NCBI GenBank assembly: GCA_024639165.1
Contig: JAHEIX010000010.1
Span: 1 to 30,448 of the forward strand
Reading direction: 5' to 3'
Length of the DNA stretch: 30,448 nt
Origin: UBA7446 sp024639165
Lineage (GTDB): Bacteria; Bacteroidota; Bacteroidia; Flavobacteriales; Flavobacteriaceae
The notes below the pieces were generated by a model. That model had not been told where the DNA came from and did not search any database. It worked only from the letters and a program-made list of their open reading frames with translations. Numbering within the stretch: the stretch's first letter is position 1; each line of letters begins with the position of its first letter. The position numbers and the translations under genes were made by a program. Positions 1 through 8,143 of this stretch are shown piece by piece.

Positions 1-230
1 GACCTGGCTTTGTTAAAGGGGTGTTGGCTCCCCAACCATGGACCAGTTTAATGCCAACGGGTGGCGTATCGCCAACAGAGGAAAACTTAAAAGGATGGTT
101 TGATGCAGGCGTTACTTGCGTTGGAATGGGTTCAAAGCTTATGGCCAAACATGCAGACGTGTCATTTGACTATGCTAAAATTGAAACTCAAACTCGAGAA
201 GCTTTAGCGATAATAGCTGCAATTCGATAG
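1..230 (+). CDS. eda: KDPG/KHG aldolase, C-terminal part (5' end outside window)
   Basis: Only the last ~75 residues are visible, read in the frame starting at base 3; the gene begins outside the window. The segment PGFVKGVLAPQPW followed by LMPTGGV and GVTCVGMGSKL matches the last strands of the class I KDPG aldolase (alpha/beta)8 barrel, where the PTGGV loop helps bind the phosphate. The enzyme splits 2-keto-3-deoxy-6-phosphogluconate into pyruvate and glyceraldehyde 3-phosphate in the cytoplasm, as the last step of uronate catabolism or the Entner-Doudoroff pathway. The GTG at base 21 lies inside the conserved region and is not the start. fbp follows after 22 bases in the same direction, so the two are probably co-transcribed. 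The catalytic lysine is upstream and cannot be checked. Confidence 0.85.
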   Translation, partial: PGFVKGVLAPQPWTSLMPTGGVSPTEENLKGWFDAGVTCVGMGSKLMAKHADVSFDYAKIETQTREALAIIAAIR

Positions 231-252
231 TTTATCTTTTACAGCTCTATTC

Positions 253-1251
253 ATGACTACAAAGAAAACTTTGGGTGAATTCATTATTGATAATCAAAAT
301 CAATTTGAATATTCCACAGGCGAACTGTCTCGATTGCTTAATGCTATTCGGTTAGCTGCCAAAACAGTTAATCACGAGGTTAATAAGGCTGGTCTGGTTG
401 ATATCATTGGGGCTACCAACCAGACAAATCATTCAGACGAGCAACAACAAAAATTAGATGTATTCGCCAATCAAGCTTTTAAAAAGGCACTTATAAATAG
501 AGACATTGTTTGTGGCTTTGCATCAGAGGAAGAAGATTGTTTTGTCAGTATTTCGTCAAGTTCCAAAACAAATCAAAACAATTATGTCGTTTTGGTCGAT
601 CCATTAGATGGATCTTCAAATATTGACACTAATGTTTCTGTGGGTACTATTTTCTCTATTTTTAGACGGATAACAACTCAAGGTACAGCTGTAAAAGAAA
701 AAGATTTTTTACAAAAGGGGGTTAACCAAGTTGCTGCAGGGTATGTTCTGTATGGTACGTCTACCATGTTGGTGTACACTACAGGGCATGGCGTAAATGG
801 CTTTACACTTAATCCAGCTTTAGGTACCTTTTATTTATCTCATCCAAATCTAAAATTTCCATCTACTGGGAACATTTATTCAATTAATGAGGGTAATTAT
901 GTTCATTTTCCTGACGGAATAAAAAAATACATTAAGTATTGCCAGGAAAATATTGATAATAGGCCATACATTTCTAGATATATTGGCTCTTTAGTTTCAG
1001 ATTTTCATAGAAACTTAATAAAAGGCGGTATTTATTTATACCCACCAACCTCAAAACACACCAATGGAAAGTTACGGTTGTTGTACGAGTGCAATCCCAT
1101 TGCCTTTTTGGCAGAGCAAGCAGGAGGAGCTGCTTCTGACGGAAATGAAAGAATAATGGAAATAGAACCAAAAGAACTGCACCAGAGAACACCGTTTTAT
1201 TGTGGGGTCAGAAATATGATTGAAGATGTCCAGAGACACTTATCATCTTAA
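253..1251 (+). CDS. fbp: Fructose-1,6-bisphosphatase class 1
   Basis: This 332-residue protein has the normal length of class 1 FBPase and matches it end to end. It hydrolyses fructose 1,6-bisphosphate to fructose 6-phosphate in the cytoplasm, the committed gluconeogenic step. Visible signatures are the metal-binding ASEEED (about 90-95) and DPLDGSSN (116-123), the substrate region RYIGSLVSDFHRN, and KLRLLYECNP...AEQAGG near the C-terminus. It starts 22 bases after the aldolase gene. The pairing makes sense because uronate breakdown through KDPG gives only triose-phosphate and pyruvate, so hexose phosphate must be rebuilt through this enzyme (inference). A strong terminator lies about 190 bases downstream. 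Confidence 0.95.
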   Translation: MTTKKTLGEFIIDNQNQFEYSTGELSRLLNAIRLAAKTVNHEVNKAGLVDIIGATNQTNHSDEQQQKLDVFANQAFKKALINRDIVCGFASEEEDCFVSISSSSKTNQNNYVVLVDPLDGSSNIDTNVSVGTIFSIFRRITTQGTAVKEKDFLQKGVNQVAAGYVLYGTSTMLVYTTGHGVNGFTLNPALGTFYLSHPNLKFPSTGNIYSINEGNYVHFPDGIKKYIKYCQENIDNRPYISRYIGSLVSDFHRNLIKGGIYLYPPTSKHTNGKLRLLYECNPIAFLAEQAGGAASDGNERIMEIEPKELHQRTPFYCGVRNMIEDVQRHLSS

Positions 1252-1443
1252 GTTAACCAGTATAAAAGCATCGTAATTTTCAAATTAAATTTATTTCAAA
1301 CCTGAAACTATTACTGGATATAAAAACCAAGAAAGTTTATTTTTAAAGATCAAAATATGTTAACGAATCAAAAAGAAAATCATTAAGCTTTTTCAAAAAA
1401 CTAAGCGATTGTTTCGAAAATAGCTCAATTGAGTCTACACAAC

Positions 1444-1480
1444 GGGATAAATCTTCTTTTTTAGATTTATCCCTTTTTTT
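1444..1480 (+). terminator. Rho-independent terminator after eda-fbp
   Basis: A perfect 11-bp stem, GGGATAAATCT (1444-1454) paired with AGATTTATCCC (1463-1473), closes an 8-base loop and is followed by seven T (1474-1480). It most likely ends the eda-fbp transcript, leaving an untranslated tail of about 190 bases. Confidence 0.9.
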
Positions 1481-1790
1481 ATTTTTTAGATTTACGCTGT
1501 TAAAACGGGCTATTTTGTGCAAAATGGGGTTAATATCAGCGGTTCGAACTTTTTTATTTTCAAATTGAAAATTTTCAGGAAATATCGAACCAATTAGCCT
1601 TCTATTTATTTTTTAAAAATATCCTGCCCGCCTGTCATTTATTCTTATCATTATTACGTCTGCCACCTATAATAATCAGCAATAGTAATATTTTTTGACT
1701 ATTTGGAGTTAATATTGGTTAATGTACCCTGTATGTAAGGAACATTAGCATTTGATACGTTCAAATTGTGAAAATGAGCAGATCTATTTT

Positions 1791-1806
1791 TGAATCATTT
1801 GATTCA
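1791..1806. repeat. Inverted repeat TGAATCA-TT-TGATTCA, possible operator
   Basis: Perfect 7-base arms separated by two bases, about 125 bases upstream of the GH10 start codon. The size and symmetry would suit a dimeric DNA-binding protein. The first arm overlaps the end of a TATTTTTG sequence (1785-1792) that itself resembles the Bacteroidota -7 element. No factor is known; this is a candidate only. Confidence 0.35.
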
Positions 1807-1842
1807 TAGTATGCTAGTTAAGTTTCAAATTCGCTTGTACGG

Positions 1843-1872
1843 TTGATTTCTGTGCACTTACACATTATATTG
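1843..1872 (+). promoter_or_regulatory. Possible promoter of the GH10 lipoprotein gene
   Basis: TTG at 1843-1845 is followed after 20 bases by TATATTG (1866-1872), close to the Bacteroidota pattern TTG-N19..22-TAnnTTTG but one base short in the -7 box. It lies 57 bases before the start codon at 1930. Confidence 0.3.
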
Positions 1873-1929
1873 ACAATTATTAGCAAAACGAACATAATCC
1901 AGCTAAAACAATAGATAGACTACAAAACG

Positions 1930-3090
1930 ATGGCTTTTACTCTTATTACAACAAACAAAATCACGATTCTCTTTTTTGTGCTTCTTCTTTTAGGTTGCAG
2001 TAAGGCAACGATTGATGCGGAAATTATAGAAGAAACACCCACAGCAGAAACAAGCCTTAAGGAATATGCCGCTGCAAAGGGCAAATTCATTGGTAATTTG
2101 ATGCGCGATGGCATGTTTGACAATGAACAGGTCAATGGCGGTGCCACAGATCAAATTTTAAAAACAGAATACAATGCCATAGTGTTGGGAAATAAAATGA
2201 AGATGGCTAACCTGCTGCGAAACCGCCCACAAGATCCTTTTAATATTAGTGTCACAGAAATAAATACGGAAAATATAGACAAGTTTGTCGCTTATGCTGA
2301 TAGGCATCAAATGCGTAAACGAGGTCATGTTATGATATGGTATAAACAAATCCCATCTTGGCTTGAAGCAGAAGCTCCAAATTGGACAGCACAACAAGTG
2401 TATGATTTTTCTAAATCATACATTCTTGCATTATCTTCTTACTCTGCTGGAAAAATTGATGAATGGGATGTAATAAATGAGGCGATAGTCAACAATGACT
2501 TTCGTCCTAATACTTGGTATGACATTGTAAGTAGCCAAGCAAATGATGAAGGCGATATAGGCTTTCAGCCCTATTTCGCGCAATTGTTTAGGTGGGCAAG
2601 GCAGGGTGATCCAAATGTGGATTTATTTTACAACGATTACAACATTGAACCTTTTGGCACTTCTAAAAATAATTTTATGCGCACCTTAGTTAAAGAACTT
2701 AAGTTAAACTATGCTGCTCCAATTGACGGGGTAGGTCTACAAGGGCATTTTAAAATCGATCAAGTAACGCCTGAATTTATTGCCAAAATGGGCCAAACCT
2801 TAGACGATTTAGGCAATGCAGGGTTTACTGTTAATATAACGGAGCTCGACATCAGAATATGTGCTGGGGACAGGGGTAATATACAGGCTCAAAAGGAGGC
2901 ATTTAAGGGAATTGTGTCTACTGCCTTTTCTCGCAACAATTGCAATACCATTCTTATTTGGGGGCCTTCTGATAATGATAGTTGGATAAATACCCATTAT
3001 GATGGTTGTGGCCAAGCTACCCCACACGATGGTACATACAATAAGAAACCCGCCTATTTTGGCATAAAAGAAGCATTGATGGAATTGTAA
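1930..3090 (+). CDS. GH10 endo-1,4-beta-xylanase, lipoprotein
   Basis: A 386-residue GH10 (beta/alpha)8 enzyme, expected to cut the beta-1,4-xylan backbone with retention of configuration. A hydrophobic leader ends in LLLGC (lipobox, Cys23), so it is membrane-anchored, plausibly at the cell surface. The acid/base is Glu184 in WDVINEA and the nucleophile Glu305 in ITELDIR; YNDYN (235-239) and the SW pair near 351 are also family signatures. Oddities: the usual ENxMKW segment reads GNKMKM (87-92), losing its glutamate and tryptophan, and the histidine of the usual VWH segment is Tyr138 (IWYKQIPSW). In known GH10 enzymes these positions line the glycone subsites, so substrate preference may differ. 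It stands alone with its own possible promoter and shares a terminator with the convergent gene. GH10 membership is sure; xylan as substrate is likely. Confidence 0.9.
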   Translation: MAFTLITTNKITILFFVLLLLGCSKATIDAEIIEETPTAETSLKEYAAAKGKFIGNLMRDGMFDNEQVNGGATDQILKTEYNAIVLGNKMKMANLLRNRPQDPFNISVTEINTENIDKFVAYADRHQMRKRGHVMIWYKQIPSWLEAEAPNWTAQQVYDFSKSYILALSSYSAGKIDEWDVINEAIVNNDFRPNTWYDIVSSQANDEGDIGFQPYFAQLFRWARQGDPNVDLFYNDYNIEPFGTSKNNFMRTLVKELKLNYAAPIDGVGLQGHFKIDQVTPEFIAKMGQTLDDLGNAGFTVNITELDIRICAGDRGNIQAQKEAFKGIVSTAFSRNNCNTILIWGPSDNDSWINTHYDGCGQATPHDGTYNKKPAYFGIKEALMEL

Positions 3091-3193
3091 TGTATTTCAA
3101 TTATAAAGTAACAGCTCTATTTAGCTGTTATAGCTTTCCATGAATTAAGATTTGCCAAAAGAGTTGAGGCTAATCGAAGATTTTAACGCAATA

Positions 3194-3222
3194 AAAAACC
3201 CGCACGATTAATGCGGGTTTTT
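3194..3222. terminator. Bidirectional terminator between convergent genes
   Basis: AAAAACCCGCA (3194-3204) pairs with TGCGGGTTTTT (3212-3222) around a 7-base loop. The G/C core flanked by A and T runs gives a U-tract in both directions, so it can end the GH10 transcript (+) and the barrel-protein transcript (-, stop at 3245). Confidence 0.92.
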
Positions 3223-3244
3223 AAAATTTGTGAAGTATTTACTA

Positions 3245-4255
3245 CTAGAAAGAGTAAATAGCAGCCAATACGAATGATGATAAGCTATCATCTCCATCAG
3301 CACTCCATGCAGATACTTTTTCGTCCGCACTGTCAACTCTTATTTCTGGCTTTATTGTTAAGTTTCCAGATGTAAAGCTACCTGTAACAGTGAAAGATGT
3401 AAATTTATTTGATTCTTTAATATCAAACGATTCACCTCTAAGACCTAGCGAAAAAGAGTCAGTTAATGTAAGTTGTGGGTAAAGCGCAACACCAGACCAC
3501 TCAACGGAATCATCTTTGTAAGAAGTTGCATTTACACCTAAGAAAAAGCTGTCCGAAATGTTAATACCCCCTGTGAAATCAACTTGAGATACATTAGCGT
3601 TTCCACCAGATAAGAAGTTGATGTATTGTCCGTATAGGCCTAACTGAGCACCGAACATATAATCGTCAAATGCAACCATTTCATCAGTAGTTTCATCTAA
3701 GTAAGAGTTTTGTTCTGTGTAATCTGTTTGGTTTAATATGCCAAGCATTAACGAAACATCATCAGAAAGCGCAATGTCAGCTTTCAATCCCGTGTGTGAG
3801 AAAGGTCCGTTAGAGAACATGTAAGAAGTTGAGTAGTTAAAATTGCCAACAGGTGAAATAACCTCATATCCTAGAAAGGTATTAAAGTTACCTAATGTCA
3901 ACGTAAAACTATCACTTACATTATAGTAAACATATAATTGGTTTACGATGTTTGATGATCCAGTAGAGTTAAATACTGCATCTGCACCTCTTGGCCCATA
4001 TACCAAATCAGCAACAAAACCTGATTTCTCTCCTTCGTAAGAAAGCACAATGTTTGCCATACCAAGCGAAAAGCCGTTTAGGTCAGCAAAAGAGGTGCCA
4101 GGTGAGTACTCAGCGCTTCTATAATAAGAATCAACAGATCCAGAAACACTGAATGTTGGTTCTTCTTGCGCTTGTGCACTAGTCATTCCTCCGAATACTA
4201 GAAAAGCAACAAGTGCTATAAGGGTTAAAAAGGATGATAAATTGAACTTTTTCAT
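3245..4255 (-). CDS. Outer-membrane beta-barrel protein, porin-2 like
   Basis: I place the start at 4255 (MKKFNLSSF), giving 336 residues. The leader has a lysine pair, a hydrophobic core and a TSAQA signal peptidase I site (cut after about residue 29). The mature part alternates polar and hydrophobic residues, is rich in Gly, Ser, Asn and aromatic residues, and ends in AAIYSF with a terminal phenylalanine, as outer-membrane barrels do. The run LTLGNFNTFLGYEV followed by NFNYSTSYMFSNGPFSHTG resembles the BBP2/OmpL-like putative porin family common in Bacteroidota. Solute and role are unknown. It is monocistronic, with a possible promoter at 4280-4287 and a strong shared terminator. A TTG start at 4282 would spoil the signal peptide. 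Nothing links it to xylan except position. Confidence 0.8.
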   Translation of the reverse strand: MKKFNLSSFLTLIALVAFLVFGGMTSAQAQEEPTFSVSGSVDSYYRSAEYSPGTSFADLNGFSLGMANIVLSYEGEKSGFVADLVYGPRGADAVFNSTGSSNIVNQLYVYYNVSDSFTLTLGNFNTFLGYEVISPVGNFNYSTSYMFSNGPFSHTGLKADIALSDDVSLMLGILNQTDYTEQNSYLDETTDEMVAFDDYMFGAQLGLYGQYINFLSGGNANVSQVDFTGGINISDSFFLGVNATSYKDDSVEWSGVALYPQLTLTDSFSLGLRGESFDIKESNKFTSFTVTGSFTSGNLTIKPEIRVDSADEKVSAWSADGDDSLSSFVLAAIYSF

Positions 4256-4279
4256 GTTATTAGTTTTAAAATAGTTATT

Positions 4280-4287
4280 CAAATTTA
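4280..4287 (-). promoter_or_regulatory. Possible -7 element of the porin-like gene
   Basis: Read on the minus strand, TAAATTTG matches the Bacteroidota -7 consensus TAnnTTTG and lies 24 bases before the start codon. No clean TTG -33 element is seen at the expected distance (TTCG near 4305-4308 is the nearest). Confidence 0.35.
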
Positions 4288-4452
4288 AAGAAAAAAAATA
4301 GTATCGAAGGGGAAAGTGTATTTTAATTTACTTTTTTACACAAAACACTACGCAAAAAAAGTTTTAGAAAAACAATAAAAAACAACGTAGTACTGTTAAA
4401 AAAAACCCAGGCAATCTGCTTAGGCTAAAACTATATTTAAATAAAAATGACT

Positions 4453-4468
4453 AAATACGAACGTATTT
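4453..4468. repeat. Short inverted repeat AAATACG-AA-CGTATTT
   Basis: Perfect 7-base arms with a 2-base spacer lie between the porin-like gene and the GH16 gene. It is about 200 bases upstream of the former and 93 bases past the stop of the latter. It could be an operator or a weak mRNA 3' hairpin; the spacer is too short for a typical terminator loop. Confidence 0.3.
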
Positions 4469-4560
4469 TAGCAGTTCTTGGAATTTGCGATTTATCTCAA
4501 TAGGGAAGCGTCTAAATTATGTGTTGATCTATCCTACGACATTTGTGCCAACCCCACACA

Positions 4561-6279
4561 TTAGTTTATAATTACCTTATTTACTTTTTCGAATTTAGCA
4601 CCAGTTACTTTGATGAGGTAAACCCCTGGCGATTGGTGTATTGAAATAGACCCTTTAGTATCCAAAGGCTGATGTTTTGACAAGATGCGCCCTGTTAAGT
4701 CGTAAACCACAATTTCATTGATGACATCAGCTGCCTCAACATAAAACTTACCCATTGAAGGATTGGGGTATATGTTTACTTCAATATTTTGTTTGTCAAT
4801 CTCACCGGATGAAAGCGGTTGTAATTGATAAACACGGACATAATCGATTTCCATAATATCAAAAGTAAAACTATCGGGAATACTACCCCCTAATTGCCCT
4901 CCCATGGCAATATTTAATAAGATAAATTGTTCATTGTCAAAATAGGGATTTTGCGCATTGTTAAGCGTATGAAAAACCGTACCGTCGACCGATAGCTCAA
5001 TGGTTTCTGCACTCCAATCCATAGCATATACATGCCAGTTGCTATCTGTATTAGACACACTTATGTAGTCGAAGGTATATGTGTGGTTGCCGTTGCTATC
5101 TGGGAAGTGAAAGGCACCAGATGTTTTAGACTTGTCTCCATCTTGCTCCATGATGTCGATTTCACCACAAGCTGGCCATGCTGTATCGCCATATCCTTGC
5201 GTTTGCCAATAAGCACCATTTTCACTGATGTTTTTACCCAAGGTCCAAATGGCTGGCCATGTACCTTGCGCTGTAGGCAGCTTTGCTTTTACCTCCATAC
5301 GTCCATATTTAAATGCGTATTTTGAATTGAGGCGCGCAGCAGTATATTGTTTGGTAGATCCACTTGTTGGATCTGGGTAGGTTTCTTTAATGGCTTTAAT
5401 TTTTAATGATCCATTACTAACATAGGAATTTTCAATTCGAGCGGTATAATGCTGCTCCTCTCCATTAAACCAACTAGACCCACTAGGAGGGTATGTTTGA
5501 TGGTGCCATTTTGAGGAGTTTGGCGCACCAGTATAATCAAATTCATCGTTCCACACCAAGTTATACGCACTCCCTTTGAAGTTTATGGTGTATGTTTGGG
5601 TAGTGCTGCCATCTGCAGAAGTTACGTTTATAGTTGTTGTCCCCGGGAGGGACTGTGCGTTTGTAACGGTATAAGTTGCACTTGAATTTGCAGTAGCCGC
5701 ACTAACTACAGGTATGCTAGTTACTCCAGGCGGCAGTAAATGGTCATAGGTGTATTGATTACTTGAAAACCCAGCGAATGCAACATCGTCAAGAAAAATA
5801 TTGGAAAGGGAAGCATTGTTTGTTGTCACTTCCTCATAGACTTCAAACTCAAAAATACTATATCCGTATTTTGCACCTCCGATTGTGATACGTTGGGTAC
5901 CATACATGCGTACATAACGCGCAGTTGCTCCATTCAAATCGATAACATCTGTCCCGCCATCACTGCCAGTGATGTTTGAAGCTGTTGTCCATTGTTGTTG
6001 GTTGTCGGATAGTTGTATTTGATAATACGTTGCATAAGCAGCTTCCCAGTCAATTTCGACTCTGTTTAGCGTGTAGGTGCTCCCAAGATCAACAGTTAAA
6101 AACTGCGGATCGTTCCAATCACTTTCCCAGCGTGTTGATTGATTTCCGTCCACGGCAAAAGCGCCTTGATTGTTGTCTCTAACGCTACTGGTGGTTGTGA
6201 TTTTTTGTAATGCTAGATTTTGGGCAAATAGCGAACTAAATGACAGGAAAAATAGAAAATAAATTACTTTTGTTTTCAT
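4561..6279 (-). CDS. Secreted multidomain GH16 beta-glucanase with T9SS sorting domain
   Basis: A 572-residue modular protein. Order: signal peptide (1-20, ...SSLFAQ); an F5/8 type C (CBM32-like) beta-sandwich, about 21-149 (NLALQKITTTSS start, FEFEVYEE end); a cadherin-like sandwich, about 155-234; the GH16 domain, about 240-486; and a type IX secretion sorting domain, about 500-572 (NIYPNPSMGKFYV...GVYLIKV). The catalytic signature is GEIDIMEQ, with Glu373 as nucleophile and Glu378 as acid/base around Asp375. The EIDIME form is that of laminarinase-type GH16 enzymes, so beta-1,3- or mixed-linkage glucan is the likely target. The sorting domain implies export across the outer membrane. It is divergent from the helicase gene and sits inside a xylan locus, so it may broaden the range to cell-wall glucans or be an unrelated neighbour. 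No terminator is obvious downstream. Confidence 0.9.
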   Translation of the reverse strand: MKTKVIYFLFFLSFSSLFAQNLALQKITTTSSVRDNNQGAFAVDGNQSTRWESDWNDPQFLTVDLGSTYTLNRVEIDWEAAYATYYQIQLSDNQQQWTTASNITGSDGGTDVIDLNGATARYVRMYGTQRITIGGAKYGYSIFEFEVYEEVTTNNASLSNIFLDDVAFAGFSSNQYTYDHLLPPGVTSIPVVSAATANSSATYTVTNAQSLPGTTTINVTSADGSTTQTYTINFKGSAYNLVWNDEFDYTGAPNSSKWHHQTYPPSGSSWFNGEEQHYTARIENSYVSNGSLKIKAIKETYPDPTSGSTKQYTAARLNSKYAFKYGRMEVKAKLPTAQGTWPAIWTLGKNISENGAYWQTQGYGDTAWPACGEIDIMEQDGDKSKTSGAFHFPDSNGNHTYTFDYISVSNTDSNWHVYAMDWSAETIELSVDGTVFHTLNNAQNPYFDNEQFILLNIAMGGQLGGSIPDSFTFDIMEIDYVRVYQLQPLSSGEIDKQNIEVNIYPNPSMGKFYVEAADVINEIVVYDLTGRILSKHQPLDTKGSISIHQSPGVYLIKVTGAKFEKVNKVIIN

Positions 6280-6364
6280 AAGTTATATTCGCTTTAAAAA
6301 TAGTTAAATAATATAGCTTTAGGGCTGTTTTTCAGACGTATAGTTCTCTTCAAACTATTTAGGT

Positions 6365-6372
6365 TACATTTG
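6365..6372 (+). promoter_or_regulatory. Possible -7 element of the RNA helicase gene
   Basis: TACATTTG fits TAnnTTTG exactly, with TTC (6344-6346) 18 bases upstream as an imperfect -33 element. Only nine bases separate it from the preferred ATG at 6382, so the transcript would be almost leaderless. Confidence 0.35.
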
Positions 6373-6381
6373 CCACTTCTT

Positions 6382-8109
6382 ATGACAGATTTTTCATCTT
6401 TGGGAATTGATCCCAAACTACTAGAGGCTATCGATGCCTTAGGTTTTCAATCGCCCACTGACGTTCAGCAAAAAGCCGTGCCCATTCTTTTAGAAAAGGA
6501 AACGGATATAGTAGTACTCGCCCAGACAGGAACTGGTAAAACAGCTGCTTTTGGGTTGCCCATGCTACAAAAAATAGACACAAATAGCAGAACCACTCAA
6601 GGACTTGTAATTGCACCCACACGAGAATTGTGCATACAAATAAGCAAAGAGCTTATCAAGTATGCTTCAGCTATTAAAGGCTTGAATATAGTCCCGATAT
6701 ATGGTGGAGCAAGCATCAACGACCAGGCTAAGGCAGTCAAAAAAGGAGCACAAGTTTTGGTGGCAACACCAGGCCGTATGCAGGATATGATGCGTAGAAA
6801 ATACATCAACATATCTTCTATTGCCTTCTGTATTTTGGACGAAGCCGATGAGATGCTAAACATGGGCTTTAAAGAAGACATTACAAATATTCTTTCACAT
6901 ACCCCAAACGACAAACAAACATGGTTGTTCTCCGCCACCATGCCCAAAGAAGTGGCGCGCATTGCGAAAGAATTTATGCACAACCCTATAGAAATTACGG
7001 TTGGCACCAAGAATTCAGCTTCCACAAACATCAACCACGAGTATTATTTGGTAAGCGGTCGTGAACGATACAATTTATTAAAACGACTCTCTGACACCCA
7101 GCCCGATATTTATTCGATTGTGTTTTGTCGCACCAAACGAGACACCCAACGTGTGGCTGAAAAACTTATTGAAGATGGCTACAGCGCAGGTGCCTTGCAC
7201 GGAGACCTAAGCCAAAACCAACGTGATATGGTTATGAAAGCCTTTCGCGCCAAGCAAATAAAGACCCTTGTTGCTACAGACGTTGCCGCACGCGGTTTAG
7301 ATGTTGACAACATATCGCATGTGATTCACTATCAATTGCCAGACGAGATCGAAACCTATACGCACCGAAGCGGTAGAACAGGACGTGCTAGCAGTTTGGG
7401 AACTTCCATGATTATACTCACTAGAGGCGAATTGGGTAAGATCAAAAAACTTGAACGCATCATAAATGCCAAAATCATTGCTCAAGAAGTTCCAGATGTA
7501 AATGCGATCCTCACAAGGCAATTACAGTACTTTGCCGAAAAAATTAAAGCTACTGATGTCAATGACGAAATTGACAAATACTTGGCAGAAGTCAATTCCA
7601 TTTTAGGCGATTTTTCAAAAGAAGATCTGATCAAAAAACTGATGTCCGTGGAGTTTAACAGGCTGCATAGCTACTACCAAAAACAATCAAATGCCCTTTC
7701 TAAAACAGCACCAGAAGGACAACAACGTTCCAAAAAGGCTGCTGATGCTCGGTACAACATCAATATCGGAAGTCGTGACGATTACGACTGGAAAGCATTA
7801 AAGACGTTTTTGGTCGATTTCCTTTCTTTGGAAAAGGACGATATTTATCATGTTGACGTGATGGATAACAATGCATATTTCAACACAAGCATGGACAAAA
7901 AAGACCATGTATTGGCTGCATTTGAAGGGTTTAAGCTTGATGGTCGTGTGATTCAAATTCGCACCACTGAGAAAAGAGGGCAGCACTTGCAAGGCGGTGG
8001 AGGCTTCTCCAAAAAGCGAAATACTAAAGGCGATCGTTTTAGCAATCGAAAAAAAGAGGGCCGTTCTTTTGGCGATTTCAAAAAGGGAAAGAAGAAAAAG
8101 CGCCGTTAG
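6382..8109 (+). CDS. DEAD-box ATP-dependent RNA helicase with DbpA-type RNA-binding domain
   Basis: I take ATG 6382 as start (575 residues); an upstream in-frame TTG at 6370 would overlap the likely -7 box. Helicase motifs appear in order: the Q-motif region FQSPTDVQQ (22-30), AQTGTGKT (47-54), PTREL (79-83), TPGR (129-132), DEAD (153-156), SAT (184-186), ARGLD (303-307) and HRSGRTGR (328-335). The C-terminal part contains a DbpA-type RNA-binding fold (about 457-527) and a very basic Gly/Lys/Arg tail to residue 575. Such proteins unwind RNA duplexes in ribosome assembly and cold adaptation (DeaD/CsdA/DbpA group). This is a housekeeping-type gene lying between glycan-degradation genes. Exact orthology (deaD, dbpA or rhlE) is not decided, so no symbol is given. 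Confidence 0.93.
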   Translation: MTDFSSLGIDPKLLEAIDALGFQSPTDVQQKAVPILLEKETDIVVLAQTGTGKTAAFGLPMLQKIDTNSRTTQGLVIAPTRELCIQISKELIKYASAIKGLNIVPIYGGASINDQAKAVKKGAQVLVATPGRMQDMMRRKYINISSIAFCILDEADEMLNMGFKEDITNILSHTPNDKQTWLFSATMPKEVARIAKEFMHNPIEITVGTKNSASTNINHEYYLVSGRERYNLLKRLSDTQPDIYSIVFCRTKRDTQRVAEKLIEDGYSAGALHGDLSQNQRDMVMKAFRAKQIKTLVATDVAARGLDVDNISHVIHYQLPDEIETYTHRSGRTGRASSLGTSMIILTRGELGKIKKLERIINAKIIAQEVPDVNAILTRQLQYFAEKIKATDVNDEIDKYLAEVNSILGDFSKEDLIKKLMSVEFNRLHSYYQKQSNALSKTAPEGQQRSKKAADARYNINIGSRDDYDWKALKTFLVDFLSLEKDDIYHVDVMDNNAYFNTSMDKKDHVLAAFEGFKLDGRVIQIRTTEKRGQHLQGGGGFSKKRNTKGDRFSNRKKEGRSFGDFKKGKKKKRR

Positions 8110-8143
8110 CCAATCATGTAGATCACTACAGTCTAATCATTTT

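Larger units (their letters stand above)
1252..1929. other. 678-base intergenic region
   Basis: No convincing coding region is seen. The region holds the perfect terminator hairpin at 1444-1480, a 7-bp-arm inverted repeat at 1791-1806 and a possible promoter at 1843-1872, the last two in front of the GH10 gene. CCAGTA at 1257-1262 can pair with TACTGG at 1312-1317, but the 49-base loop makes this weak. The stretch 1500-1740 is AT-rich and shows nothing I can assign. Confidence 0.6.

Noticed and set aside
4256..4282. N-terminal extension of the porin-like protein from a TTG at 4282
   Set aside because: It adds polar residues before a perfect signal peptide starting at the ATG 4255 and overlaps the possible -7 box.
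6370..6381. TTG start for the RNA helicase
   Set aside because: It overlaps the likely promoter, and the family consensus starts near MTDFSSLGI at ATG 6382.
8117..8130. TGTAG-ATCA-CTACA hairpin after the helicase gene
   Set aside because: A 5-bp stem without an adjacent T-run is too weak to call a terminator.
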